From a virus: 37,913 nt of DNA. The notes beneath the pieces are model-generated. The model had not been told where the DNA came from. It ran no database searches and saw only the letters and a list, made by a program, of their open reading frames with translations. Of the stretch, positions 7,181-14,477 are shown piece after piece. The position numbers and the translations under genes are program-made. Where the stretch lies: positions 64,001 to 101,913 of IMG/VR virus record IMGVR_UViG_3300009093_000042, one strand, 5' to 3'. Numbering within the stretch: position 1 is the first letter of the stretch; every line of letters begins with the position of its first letter.

Positions 7181-7193
7181 CGTTCTTTATGTC
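7181..7193 (+). promoter_or_regulatory. CGTTCT box 7 nt before an ATG
   Basis: CGTTCT at 7181-7186, preceded by TTTTAC, with exactly 7 nt to the ATG at 7194. It follows directly after a terminator, so a new transcript is expected to start here, which supports a promoter role. Confidence 0.5.
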
Positions 7194-7811
7194 ATGCGCC
7201 AGATCGGTTTTATTGCCGCACAGGACGGCCAGGTCGTTAAGTACGATGCCAGCCTTCATTCACCCAAGCCGCGCCAGCCGTTGACGCGGCATCAGCGGGC
7301 CACTCTTTACTTCAAGGCGGTCCGGTTTATTCACAGGTTATTCCAGGAGGTTGGGTTCAGGGACATCACATTGGAAAATCACAGCTCATTCACCGCTGAG
7401 CTTGGCCGTTTTATTTTGGACATCACGGTGAAGGAGTCCAACTCGATGCCCATCGCGCACGTAACCAGCTATCCAGGTTACACCTATGACCCGGAGACTA
7501 TTCGCGCAAAGGTCACGGGATATTCTCTTGGTGAGCACGGCGAATACGTCATCCAGGTGGGAGCGGTGCTTCCGAACATGCGCAGCAGCCTGCCGACCTT
7601 CGTGGTTATTGACAAGGATTCGCCGAATCCGCTGAAGGACGCTTTCATGAACACGCTCGCGGCGGCAAAACAACTCATTCAGCAGGACCCAGAGACGCTG
7701 CGAAAAATTCAGGCAGCACTGGCGTCGCGCAACCTGGAAAAGGATTTCGAGAAGTTTAGCTCAGAGGACGATACTAGGCAGCTTCCCCGGACTTCTCAGG
7801 GAGCGGCGTGA
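7194..7811 (+). CDS. Unknown protein (205 aa)
   Basis: The frame is open further upstream, but that part overlaps the previous gene and its terminator; the ATG at 7194 (MRQIGFIAAQDGQVVKYDAS) follows a CGTTCT box by 7 nt. The product has a helical segment (RATLYFKAVRFIHRLFQEVG), a beta-rich middle (TAELGRFILDITVKESN; HGEYVIQVGAVLPNM) and a charged helical C-terminus. The C-terminal coding region overlaps the convergent zinc-site gene by 38 nt. No family recognised. Confidence 0.65.
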   Translation: MRQIGFIAAQDGQVVKYDASLHSPKPRQPLTRHQRATLYFKAVRFIHRLFQEVGFRDITLENHSSFTAELGRFILDITVKESNSMPIAHVTSYPGYTYDPETIRAKVTGYSLGEHGEYVIQVGAVLPNMRSSLPTFVVIDKDSPNPLKDAFMNTLAAAKQLIQQDPETLRKIQAALASRNLEKDFEKFSSEDDTRQLPRTSQGAA

Positions 7812-7986
7812 AGACGGCGTCGAGGACTTTGCGCTGCCATTCCAGACAGCGCGGACAAGTGACGTGGGCGCAGATGGAGGAACTTTTCACGAAATTGATG
7901 TCCTCACCACAGGCAATTTTATGCCCTGGGCCGTCAGCATCTGCGCCCCGGTCGCGAACTTTTTGATGGATGATCTCGGTGCTCAC
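7774..7986 (-). CDS. Small putative zinc-binding protein (70 aa)
   Basis: It starts with GTG overlapping the stop of the co-chaperonin gene (GTGA). Residues 22-47 hold His22, Cys26, Cys39, Cys44 and Cys47 in the order H-x3-C-G ... C-x4-C-x2-C (GHKIACGEDI, then ICAHVTCPRCLEW). This is a layout seen in many small phage zinc-ribbon-like proteins. Binding partner unknown. The last 38 nt overlap the end of the convergent plus-strand gene. Coupling to the co-chaperonin suggests co-expression but not necessarily shared function. Confidence 0.65.
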   Translation of the reverse strand: MSTEIIHQKVRDRGADADGPGHKIACGEDINFVKSSSICAHVTCPRCLEWQRKVLDAVFTPLPEKSGEAA

Positions 7987-8579
7987 TTCAGGGTCAGCGC
8001 GCCGTCGATGAATAATTGGTCCACGAAACAGAGTTCATCGTTGTCGATGACGATGGGGTTGACGCGACCACGGTGAGGAAAGACTTCCTGGCCAGCGTAC
8101 AGGTCGAGCTGAACGTCTTTGCCCATCTGCACCACACTGAAATGGGTGCTCTCCTTTTTGGCTTCTTCAGCAGTGTCAGGCACGATGATGATTTGATCCT
8201 TGGCTTTGCGCACCGTGGGGCGCAGCAGCGCGAAACGACCAGCAATGTGGAAATTTTCCAGCGCGATCACGTTTTTGTCGAGTTTGGCGATCACGTCGGC
8301 CACGTTCAAAAAGATGTGGATGACACCGCCGATTTCATGTGCAATCAATCCGGCTTGGTGCTGCGGGAGCTGGAACAGGACAATCTGTCCAGGCTGAAAT
8401 TCTTCCAGGGTGGATTCCCGGCCCTCGTAGCCGAATTTATCCAGACTTCCAGTGCATACGACTTCGGCGAGATCGTAGAGCTTGGACCGGCTGGCGGGCA
8501 GTTCGAGGCCGCCGCGCAGCTTGGCTTTTTCTTCGAGGCGTTTGACGGCTATTTTACCAGGAGCAAGTTTCAATTTCAT
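7983..8579 (-). CDS. Tandem GroES-like co-chaperonin (two domains in one chain)
   Basis: Residues 1-100 match GroES end to end: KLAPGKIAVKRLEEKAKLRG (first strands and mobile-loop start), GGLELP at the place of the GGIVL chaperonin-binding tip, FQPGQIVLFQ for the 'vGDiVif' strand, and a final strand GVIHIFLNVADVIAKLD for 'eevliMsesDIlAiv'. Residues about 110-198 repeat the same order: RFALLRP, a loop with hydrophobic IIIVP followed by TAEEAKKES, HFSVVQMGKDVQ, LYAGQEVFPHRG, then DELCFVDQLFIDGAL. GroES is about 97 aa and forms a heptamer that caps GroEL; T4 gp31 replaces it to fold gp23. A two-domain chain resembles plastid Cpn20. A TGTTCT box lies 7 nt before the ATG. Confidence 0.75.
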   Translation of the reverse strand: MKLKLAPGKIAVKRLEEKAKLRGGLELPASRSKLYDLAEVVCTGSLDKFGYEGRESTLEEFQPGQIVLFQLPQHQAGLIAHEIGGVIHIFLNVADVIAKLDKNVIALENFHIAGRFALLRPTVRKAKDQIIIVPDTAEEAKKESTHFSVVQMGKDVQLDLYAGQEVFPHRGRVNPIVIDNDELCFVDQLFIDGALTLK

Positions 8580-8592
8580 ATTTCTAAGAACA
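8580..8592 (-). promoter_or_regulatory. TGTTCT box 7 nt before the co-chaperonin ATG
   Basis: On the minus strand TGTTCT (8592-8587) is followed by exactly 7 nt and the ATG at 8579. It is the same geometry as the plus-strand CGTTCT boxes. A TTGTTTACAA element sits just upstream at 8602-8611. Confidence 0.4.
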
Positions 8593-8601
8593 GGTCTTAA
8601 A

Positions 8602-8611
8602 TTGTTTACAA
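8602..8611. repeat. TTGTTTACAA element
   Basis: Perfect 10-mer in the gap between the co-chaperonin and primase genes; other perfect copies lie at 19877, 25961, 29904 and 30571 (either orientation). Confidence 0.6.
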
Positions 8612-9673
8612 TTTATTTCCAGAGTGGGCTGCCACTCTCCGGCCATGGTCAGTTTCCGCGAGGTTGATTTTTACTTTTCTGGCTGTGGGTTTTGACCGGT
8701 TGTGGACCGCCGTGAGTCCGGCGATAACGTCGTCGTTTGCGTCGTTTGTTGTCCGAGCAGTACCATCAGGATTGATTCCCGGTGGCATGGCGGCCACGGT
8801 CATCGGCATGATCGAGTTGAGATTCAGAGCGGTTTCTTCGGCCAGGTGGGTCGAGTCGCTGTCGAACAACAGGCACCACTCTTTGACGTGCTTGTAGCGC
8901 AACATTTTGAACACCTGTGAGCGGGTGATGAAGTGGGTAAAGACGCATATCGGCATTGCGTATTCCAGGAGGTTTCCTTCACGCAGTTTCCGTTTCAGCG
9001 ACAGGTAGTTGAGGATGGATTCGACGATGATCACCAGTTCGATGGATGGGGTGCGCAGAGCGTCGAGGCCATAAATCCAGTAGCTGGCTCCGTACGGCAC
9101 GATTTTCTTGCTTGGGAATTTTTTGGTCTTGTCGAACCCTTCATCTGAGTACGTGCGTCCCTGGTAGTAAACCGTTCGCGGGCCTTCGCGCACCGGGAAG
9201 ATGCAGAATGGTTCCCACTCTCCTTCGCGGGTGAAACCGGCTCCGGCCTCCTCCAGGTCTTCGATGCCCAGGTGCTTGCGCTCAGCCATGTTTTTGCAGA
9301 ACTTCCAGTAACAGCTCTTTCGGTTTTCGATTAGCGGTAGGAACCCTGAAGGCAGTGGGACCTCTTGGATCGGAGTTAGAGCTTTTTCCGGCTTTTCCGC
9401 GAGGATTGTCCGCAGCTCGTCTGGCTCCAGGATGGCATTGTCTTCGAGGTCAATACCTAACAGGCGGAACAGGCTTTTTACGTGCCTCGGTTGAGTAGTT
9501 CTGCTGCAACGCCAGCAGTTTGTCCGCTGTGTCTTGAGGTTGATGGAGCGGTTACCGGTCAGGTCGCCACAGCCCGGCACCGGGCAGATGATCATCAATT
9601 CTTCACTGGTGGACCTCTCTTTGACCACTTGGAAGTTTGACGAAATTTCGATTTTAAGCCGGTCGGGACTCAT
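8606..9673 (-). CDS. DNA primase (zinc-binding and TOPRIM domains)
   Basis: The N-terminus carries a zinc site, Cys30-x4-Cys35 and Cys53-x2-Cys56 (ICPVPGCGDL ... TNCWRCS), typical of DnaG-type primases and used to read template DNA. A TOPRIM fold follows: the acidic Glu218 in VIIVESILNYLS and the Asp271-Ser-Asp273 pair in LLFDSDST. The family makes RNA primers for lagging-strand synthesis. At 355 aa it is compact and lacks a helicase domain, as in stand-alone phage primases; a helicase would be encoded elsewhere. A CGTTCT box precedes the ATG by 8 nt, in a divergent gap of 16 nt shared with the gene at 9690. Confidence 0.85.
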   Translation of the reverse strand: MSPDRLKIEISSNFQVVKERSTSEELMIICPVPGCGDLTGNRSINLKTQRTNCWRCSRTTQPRHVKSLFRLLGIDLEDNAILEPDELRTILAEKPEKALTPIQEVPLPSGFLPLIENRKSCYWKFCKNMAERKHLGIEDLEEAGAGFTREGEWEPFCIFPVREGPRTVYYQGRTYSDEGFDKTKKFPSKKIVPYGASYWIYGLDALRTPSIELVIIVESILNYLSLKRKLREGNLLEYAMPICVFTHFITRSQVFKMLRYKHVKEWCLLFDSDSTHLAEETALNLNSIMPMTVAAMPPGINPDGTARTTNDANDDVIAGLTAVHNRSKPTARKVKINLAETDHGRRVAAHSGNKL

Positions 9674-9687
9674 CAGTAGTTAGAACG
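9674..9687 (-). promoter_or_regulatory. CGTTCT box before the primase ATG
   Basis: On the minus strand CGTTCT (9687-9682) stands 8 nt before the ATG at 9673. The same bases read on the plus strand form TAGTTAGAACG just before the ATG at 9690. Confidence 0.35.
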
Positions 9688-9689
9688 TT

Positions 9690-9878
9690 ATGGATTTGAA
9701 TCAACACATTGATACGGCTCAGCAGTTCGCCGGAAATCAGCAGAAGCTCAGCATGGAACAGGACAACGCCAATAAGACTGCCTTCGCGCTGAGAATGATC
9801 GAACGCCTGCCGCAGGAGCCTACGGCTTCGGAGCCGCCGAAAATCCCTTCACTGGGCGCGCTGGCGATTCCGAACTAG
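9690..9878 (+). CDS. Small unknown protein (62 aa)
   Basis: The product begins MDLNQHIDTAQQFAGNQQKL, is Gln/Asn-rich and helical in its first 40 residues, and ends in a Pro-rich tail (EPPKIPSLGALAIPN). It starts 16 nt from the divergent primase. The start context GAACGTTATGGATTTGAA closely resembles that of the spike gene at 10672 (CTACGTTATGGACTTAAA), which also encodes MDLN, so the two starts may be related. No family recognised. Confidence 0.55.
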   Translation: MDLNQHIDTAQQFAGNQQKLSMEQDNANKTAFALRMIERLPQEPTASEPPKIPSLGALAIPN

Positions 9879-9934
9879 GGAAGTAGGTCCAGTCGTCGAG
9901 GGTCACGACAAGCTTTGGTCGCCCAAGCAGGCGA

Positions 9935-10657
9935 TTAGTTCCCTGATTTAACTTGGAGGATGTCTTCAGCGTAGAAGATGGACTCAATCTGCAAGAGTTT
10001 GGCTGATTCATAGGTCAGTTCAGTTGTCTTGAAAGAACTGAGCCAGCAGTTTACCAGTCGGAACCTCAAAGAGTATTCCAGATCGTTTGACACGGCTTCC
10101 GAGGCGGTACGGAAAGAAGTGGCCGTGGACGCCGGTGTCACCTGTGGGTTGGAGGACCCGCGCAGGAAATTCACTCGGACATCGAAGGCATAATTCATCG
10201 AGTAATTTTCGTTCAGGGTGATGGCGTACTCGCTAGACATCTGTCCGCGCCCGGCGCGCACCACGGCGCGCCAAGCTTCCAGCATCTGGTAAAGGTCAGA
10301 CTGAAATGGGTTTACCGCGCTGCCACCGGTTTTGTAGCAGTCCAGCCAGAAGACCACGCGGATCGCGTCGAGCGGATCGTCCCAGGACGGCATCTGGTAG
10401 GGCCGGGAATCTCTCCTGACCGGCTCTGCGCGCACTTTGAGTTCTGGCATGGAGACCGAGGCCGCGTAGTAGGTGGACAGCTTCATCGGCACGTACGGCG
10501 CTGTTACGCCGGTGCTCATGGCCCCGGTGTCAGTCAGAGTGGAATCCAAATTGGCGAGCACGTGGTTGAAGTCAATCACCCAGAGGTCTGAGCGTTGAGC
10601 GTCAACGCCTTTTTCCCGGCCCCAGGTGTTGATCTGGTCATTGATAATTCTCGCCAT
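9935..10657 (-). CDS. Tail-tube-like structural protein (240 aa)
   Basis: It opens MARIINDQINTWGREKGVDA and then RSDLWVIDFNHVL, which parallels the RQDLFKFTINLP start of the tube protein at 15294-15902. It closes with LRFRLVNCWLSSFKTTELTY, then AKLLQIESIFYAEDI, which parallels the CLPKGLKFSDADM ... LSLQIDRYY end of that same tube. This end pattern is typical of gp19-family tube folds. T4 uses tube-like proteins gp48 and gp54 to start the tube on the baseplate, so a tube-initiator role is plausible. It is divergent from the spike gene, 14 nt away. A TAGTTA element ends 4 nt before the ATG. Confidence 0.5.
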   Translation of the reverse strand: MARIINDQINTWGREKGVDAQRSDLWVIDFNHVLANLDSTLTDTGAMSTGVTAPYVPMKLSTYYAASVSMPELKVRAEPVRRDSRPYQMPSWDDPLDAIRVVFWLDCYKTGGSAVNPFQSDLYQMLEAWRAVVRAGRGQMSSEYAITLNENYSMNYAFDVRVNFLRGSSNPQVTPASTATSFRTASEAVSNDLEYSLRFRLVNCWLSSFKTTELTYESAKLLQIESIFYAEDILQVKSGN

Positions 10658-10671
10658 GCAGTAACTACGTT

Positions 10672-11787
10672 ATGGACTTAAACGCGACATTTTGCGGAAC
10701 AGTCGAGGATAATAAAGACCCTGAAAAACTGGGCCGTTTGAAAGTCCGTGTCCCGTTGGTCTATGGCTGCGTGGGTGGATTTTTCGGTGCGATCACGACA
10801 AATGACCTTCCATGGGCGCTTCCAGCCGGTCTTCCGAATGGTCTCAGCCAGCAAAGCGGCGGCGCTGACTGGACACCTGAGATCGGGGACCAGGTGCTTG
10901 TCCGTTTTCTTGACGGCGAGCCGGAGAAACCGATCTGGGAGTGGTTCATGCAGACGCAGGCCGCCGCTGAGGACTTCCAGCTTCATGCCTATAACACCAA
11001 CGCCAATGGCAGCGTAGGCGGTCCCAAGCGTGGGGCCTGGGTGCGCTACGGCCACACGCTGGAGTGGAACAAGGACGGCGTGATCATGACCACCAGCAAG
11101 GGTTATCGCGTGCTCTTGACGGATGCGAGCAGCGCTGGAAACGATGGCGACATCACCATTGAGACCCAGGCAGGCCAGTTCCTGGAGTTTGACGATTCGG
11201 TCAATGGCGGCACGATGAACGTCAACGAGGACTTCCAGATGAACATCGGGAAGCAGCTCCTGGCTCTGTGTGACAGCATCAGCCTTCAGTCCCAGGGAAA
11301 TGAGATCGAGTTCATCAGTGGAAAATACCTCTCCATCGAGACTCAGACTGATCTCAAGGGCACCGTCCACCAGGACTGGACCATGGGCGTGGACGGGAAA
11401 ACGAATTTTACGCTGACTGGTGATTATGCCTTGACCGGTTCAGGCAAGGTCTCGATGTCGGCGGCGGCAGACCTGGTGCTCAGCTCCACCCAGAATACCA
11501 CCATTAAAGCTACAGGCACGCTCGGGATCAGCAGCGCGGCCCAGATGAATATCCAGTCTCAGATCGACATGAATCTGGCGTTTACCCGGTTGGTGCTCGG
11601 CCAGGGAGCGTCTTCGCCGTTTGTTTTGGGAGACCAGTTGCTGGCGTATCTCGAACAAATGGTGACCATTCTGCTGACGCACACGCACACCGGCGTTACC
11701 TCGGGCGGCAGCAGCACCGGTCCCATGGTGCCTCCACTGACACTGCCGACGCCTGCCTTGCTCAGCCAGATTATCGTCGGAAAATAG
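10672..11787 (+). CDS. Baseplate central spike protein (gp5/gpV-like)
   Basis: Residues about 8-95 form the OB-fold seen in gp5, gpV and VgrG: CGTVEDNKDPEKLGRLKVRV, then PEIGDQVLVRFLDGEPEKPI. The middle (about 150-310) is a repetitive Gly/Ser/Thr/Gln-rich beta sequence, consistent with the beta-helix spike. Near the tip is THTHTG with His337-x-His339; in P2 gpV an H-x-H motif binds iron at the spike apex. There is no lysozyme domain as in T4 gp5. The protein would trim the tail hub and pierce the envelope. The next gene follows after 28 nt. Confidence 0.85.
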   Translation: MDLNATFCGTVEDNKDPEKLGRLKVRVPLVYGCVGGFFGAITTNDLPWALPAGLPNGLSQQSGGADWTPEIGDQVLVRFLDGEPEKPIWEWFMQTQAAAEDFQLHAYNTNANGSVGGPKRGAWVRYGHTLEWNKDGVIMTTSKGYRVLLTDASSAGNDGDITIETQAGQFLEFDDSVNGGTMNVNEDFQMNIGKQLLALCDSISLQSQGNEIEFISGKYLSIETQTDLKGTVHQDWTMGVDGKTNFTLTGDYALTGSGKVSMSAAADLVLSSTQNTTIKATGTLGISSAAQMNIQSQIDMNLAFTRLVLGQGASSPFVLGDQLLAYLEQMVTILLTHTHTGVTSGGSSTGPMVPPLTLPTPALLSQIIVGK

Positions 11788-11802
11788 TTTACAAAGTTTT
11801 TC

Positions 11803-11815
11803 CGTTCTACTCGCT
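11803..11815 (+). promoter_or_regulatory. CGTTCT box 7 nt before an ATG
   Basis: CGTTCT at 11803-11808 with exactly 7 nt to the ATG at 11816; an AGTTTACAAAG element lies 8-18 nt further upstream and the box is preceded by TTTTTC. Confidence 0.5.
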
Positions 11816-12670
11816 ATGCCGTTTCAATCGAAATTAAAAGATTTGAGGCCGCGCAGGTTGCAGTTCCAAAAGCGCATCACACTGCTCTCGCACGGATTCA
11901 CCAAGCCCGATTCGTTTCCGAACGGGGAAATCACGGTCTTTCCGTGGGATACTGACGTTGACGACTGGTTGTTCGAGCGCATGAAGAAAGGCGACCAGCA
12001 CATGGTCATGTACGACATGGCCGCCAAAGTGTGCGATCTAAACGGCTGCCCGCTGGACAACTTCATCGTCGGCGACATAAGCACGGTGCTCCTGGTCTCG
12101 CGGTCGTTGCGCTACAACAGCGTGATCGAATACGATGCCGAGTGCCCGCATTGTAGCTTCAAGTCGTTCGAATCCATCCGGGTTCCTGACGAGCTTGGGC
12201 GCATTGGCGAAAAGTCTGCGGACTATCCCGGCTTTGATGAGATCACTTTGCCGGATTGTCAGGACGTGGTGCGAATCCGCCCGCTGCGCGTGCGCGATGA
12301 ACGCAATATCTCCGACCGCGATGAGGCTTCCCGCGCCATGATGACGGACCATGTGGCGCGCATCTTGACTGGTATCGTCACGATCAACGAAGGCACACCT
12401 TCAGCCCTGGAGGAAGTGCTGCGCTGGTGGCAGGCAATTTCACCGCGTGATTGCGCCTTCCTGGAATCAGAGCAAAAACGGTTGTCGCCGGTACTCGACT
12501 CGGACATCCCGCATGTCTGTGATCGGTGTTCGAAGAAATTCGTACACACGATAGAATTCAGCAAAGACTTTTTTCGTCCGAGCCTCAAGCCAGTCCAAGG
12601 AAATAAGGTTGAAGCAGATGTTCGACCTGGCCTGGAACAGCGAGGGGCGACTGACATTCAATCTAAGTGA
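11816..12670 (+). CDS. Baseplate hub assembly candidate (gp26-like) with two CxxC sites
   Basis: The 284-aa protein carries two Cys pairs, Cys110-x2-Cys113 (YDAECPHCSFKSF) and Cys235-x2-Cys238 (HVCDRCSKKF), likely a zinc site. Other parts are an N-terminal basic stretch, ITVFPWDTDVDDWLFERMKK and a helical core (LEEVLRWWQAISPRDCAFLE). The overall shape, an initial membrane-free alpha/beta part, a 'CPHC' and a hydrophobic helix with a D/E-rich end, recalls T4 gp26-type hub chaperones, and it directly follows the spike gene. This is position plus weak similarity only. Its last 53 nt overlap a 44-codon gene in another frame. Confidence 0.55.
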   Translation: MPFQSKLKDLRPRRLQFQKRITLLSHGFTKPDSFPNGEITVFPWDTDVDDWLFERMKKGDQHMVMYDMAAKVCDLNGCPLDNFIVGDISTVLLVSRSLRYNSVIEYDAECPHCSFKSFESIRVPDELGRIGEKSADYPGFDEITLPDCQDVVRIRPLRVRDERNISDRDEASRAMMTDHVARILTGIVTINEGTPSALEEVLRWWQAISPRDCAFLESEQKRLSPVLDSDIPHVCDRCSKKFVHTIEFSKDFFRPSLKPVQGNKVEADVRPGLEQRGATDIQSK

Positions 12671-12752
12671 CGTGCCCGACCGCTATCTGGACTTGGTCGT
12701 CGAATGGGCGAACGAGCGGATAGAGGCGGAAAACGAGCAGGCAAAGGCATGA
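12618..12752 (+). CDS. Hidden small gene (44 aa) between gp26-like and exonuclease genes
   Basis: ATG at 12618 opens a frame ending in TGA at 12750-12752. The product starts MFDLAWNSEGRLTFNLSDVP and ends with a helical, acidic part (VEWANERIEAENEQAKA). It overlaps the preceding gene by 53 nt in a different frame and overlaps the exonuclease start as ATGA, which is the coupling used by real genes throughout this window; without it a 78-nt gap would separate the two large genes. The amphipathic helix and position next to hub genes fit a tail-assembly helper. Function unknown. Confidence 0.55.
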   Translation: MFDLAWNSEGRLTFNLSDVPDRYLDLVVEWANERIEAENEQAKA

Positions 12753-13639
12753 CAGACTTATTAGTCGATGGGAATTCCTTGTTTGCGCAGTGCTGGTACG
12801 CCGTAAAGGAGGACCCAGACGAAGCGCTCCGTCTGTGCGTGACCGCGACGCTTCGTCTGCTGGATCAGGGGCACGATGGCCGCATCAAAGTGCCGATTCA
12901 CCGCACGCTCTTTGGGTGGGACGGCAAGGCCAAGACGAACAAGAACCGTGCTCCCAAGCCAAAGGCTTATATCGACACGCGCTTCCGGTTTCAGGAGGTC
13001 CTGTTGTCGTTGTTCAATACTGTCCACGGTTATCACGCCGAGTACGAGGCGGATGATGTCGTGGCCACGGCAGCGTACGCGAGCAAGGCTGAGCGTGTTT
13101 TCATCGCCAGTGGGGACAAAGACCTCATGCAGCTCCAGGGTGGAAACGTTTTCTACTACGATCTCAATGAGAAAGTGGTGACTCCGGCCCGCAAGATTTG
13201 CGCTAAGTTTTCGATCAAGAAGCCCTGTCAGATTCCTCTCGCGCTGGCCATTATCGGTGACACGAGTGACGGCATCTCAGGAATTCCACGGTGGGGTCCA
13301 AAGAAGTCCGCGAAGCTGTTTGAGGCCGTCACGGAAGACATGGATTTCGCCCAGGCGTTGGAAGCCATCCAGAGCCAGATACCTGAAGGTCCATTGTTGG
13401 ACGCCTTCCTGGACTCGCTGGATAAGACTCTCCTGCATACGGATGTGCCGGATACTGCCGAGCCGTCGCCGTTGCGTTTCTACCTGGAGCCAGGCGTATT
13501 GGATGAACTGGACGGTGTGGCAGTCGCGTACGATCGCGTGGCGAGCCAATACGAAGACCGAGCTGCGGCCAACGATGAGATGCTTAGAGGTTCAAGATCG
13601 GGATCGCGCCGCCCGAGGCCCGATCAAAGTAACGAGTGA
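12749..13639 (+). CDS. 5'-3' exonuclease / flap endonuclease (FEN family)
   Basis: The acidic metal-binding positions of the family are present: Asp7 (LLVDGNSLF), Glu100-x-Asp102-Asp103 (EYEADDVVATAAY), Asp123 and Asp125 (ASGDKDLMQL), and Asp171/Asp174 in IIGDTSDGISGIPRWGPKKS, which leads into the helix-hairpin-helix (H3TH) DNA-binding part. The family removes RNA primers and 5' flaps, as T4 RNase H and T5 D15 do. At 296 aa the length is usual. The start is the ATG at 12749, coupled to the small gene. The C-terminal tail (about the last 18 codons) is basic and Ser/Arg/Pro-rich and overlaps the end of the convergent gene by 56 nt. Confidence 0.88.
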   Translation: MTDLLVDGNSLFAQCWYAVKEDPDEALRLCVTATLRLLDQGHDGRIKVPIHRTLFGWDGKAKTNKNRAPKPKAYIDTRFRFQEVLLSLFNTVHGYHAEYEADDVVATAAYASKAERVFIASGDKDLMQLQGGNVFYYDLNEKVVTPARKICAKFSIKKPCQIPLALAIIGDTSDGISGIPRWGPKKSAKLFEAVTEDMDFAQALEAIQSQIPEGPLLDAFLDSLDKTLLHTDVPDTAEPSPLRFYLEPGVLDELDGVAVAYDRVASQYEDRAAANDEMLRGSRSGSRRPRPDQSNE

Positions 13640-13937
13640 TCGAGAATTCCAGGAACGCGCCGCCCGAGGCGTTGCCAATCATCTGCACTTTGGAGTTGCT
13701 GGAAGCCAGCTCAATCAGTTTCGTCTCATTGGCCTGGAGAGTGTTGTTGAAGTCACTTCCCGCCGAACCCATGTCCACCCAGGCGCTGCCATTCCATTCC
13801 TGGAACAGGTAGTTCATCGTGTTGACGCCGGAGTTTTTGATGATCGTGGCGGCGTCAATGGGCGCGGGCTGGATGATGGTGAACAACGTGGCCAGTGTTT
13901 CGCCGACGACTTGAGAATCAGTGACTTGGACGATCAT
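13584..13937 (-). CDS. Virion structural candidate (117 aa)
   Basis: A beta-rich sequence with MIVQVTDSQVVGETLATLF, YLFQEWNGSAWVDMGSAGSD and a C-terminal FLEFSITRYFDRASGGAIPI. The 'W-N-G-S-A-W-V-D-M' segment resembles short repeats in tail-fibre and tail-spike proteins. It lies 3 nt after the stop of the tail-fibre-like gene in the minus-strand tail run, so it is probably a tail appendage component. Its last 56 nt run antisense to the end of the exonuclease gene. Confidence 0.6.
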   Translation of the reverse strand: MIVQVTDSQVVGETLATLFTIIQPAPIDAATIIKNSGVNTMNYLFQEWNGSAWVDMGSAGSDFNNTLQANETKLIELASSNSKVQMIGNASGGAFLEFSITRYFDRASGGAIPILNL

Positions 13938-13940
13938 AAA

Positions 13941-14477
13941 TTAAAAGCGAATGCGCCAGGTTAAGGTTGGTGAAAAATCCGAGGTCTTGTTGATTCCCAC
14001 GCTGCGGATCATGCGCGCCATGAGCGTGCCGTTGCCAGAAAAGAGACCCATCTCGGTGAGTAGGTTGCCATTGGCGTCGCCCACAGCGATGGTGAAGCTG
14101 ACGCGCACGACAAAGGACGTGAGAAAATCAATGTTGGTGACGGGTGCTGTAGTGGCTCCGCCCTGAGATGCCAAGGTGACGGGTGAAAGCAGAGCCACGT
14201 CGGTCACTTGGGCTGGCACCAGGCTCGTGCCAACGCCGAACTGCTGGCAGGTATAGTTCTGGATCGGAGCGCGGAAACCGAAGGCGTAGCACATGAGCTG
14301 ACGGCCCTGGTCCACAAACAGGTTTTTACCAAGGCAGACTTCGTCCGCGCCGACACCCCAACCAGCGGGAGAACGTTGCGGGGCAATGAACCCGTAATCA
14401 CAAGCTTTGCGGAGCGACATTTTACTGCCGTCCGCAAGTGTGATCCCTGAAACGGTGACTAAACCTTTGGGTCGCAT
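13941..14477 (-). CDS. Tail-appendage-like protein (178 aa)
   Basis: The frame is open upstream, but the ATG at 14477 overlaps the stop of the previous gene as TAATG, and sequence upstream is a shadow of that gene. The C-terminal part, FTIAVGDANGNLLTEMGLFS followed by GTLMARMIRSVGINKT and a final LTWRIRF, matches a pattern common in tail-fibre or tail-collar proteins: 'E-x-GLF-x-n-g-x-L-x-AR ... I-x-Kt ... L-t-x-x-W-x-i-x-F'. The N-terminal half has Cys27, Cys48 and Cys63 and a Gly-rich beta portion. Adjacent to tube and sheath genes, it is probably displayed on the tail. Confidence 0.65.
   Translation of the reverse strand: MRPKGLVTVSGITLADGSKMSLRKACDYGFIAPQRSPAGWGVGADEVCLGKNLFVDQGRQLMCYAFGFRAPIQNYTCQQFGVGTSLVPAQVTDVALLSPVTLASQGGATTAPVTNIDFLTSFVVRVSFTIAVGDANGNLLTEMGLFSGNGTLMARMIRSVGINKTSDFSPTLTWRIRF

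Noticed and set aside
11816-12752. Programmed frameshift joining the gp26-like gene to the 44-codon ORF
   Set aside because: The offset would need a +1 shift, no slippery site is apparent in the overlap, and the small ORF has its own ATG and coupling to the next gene.
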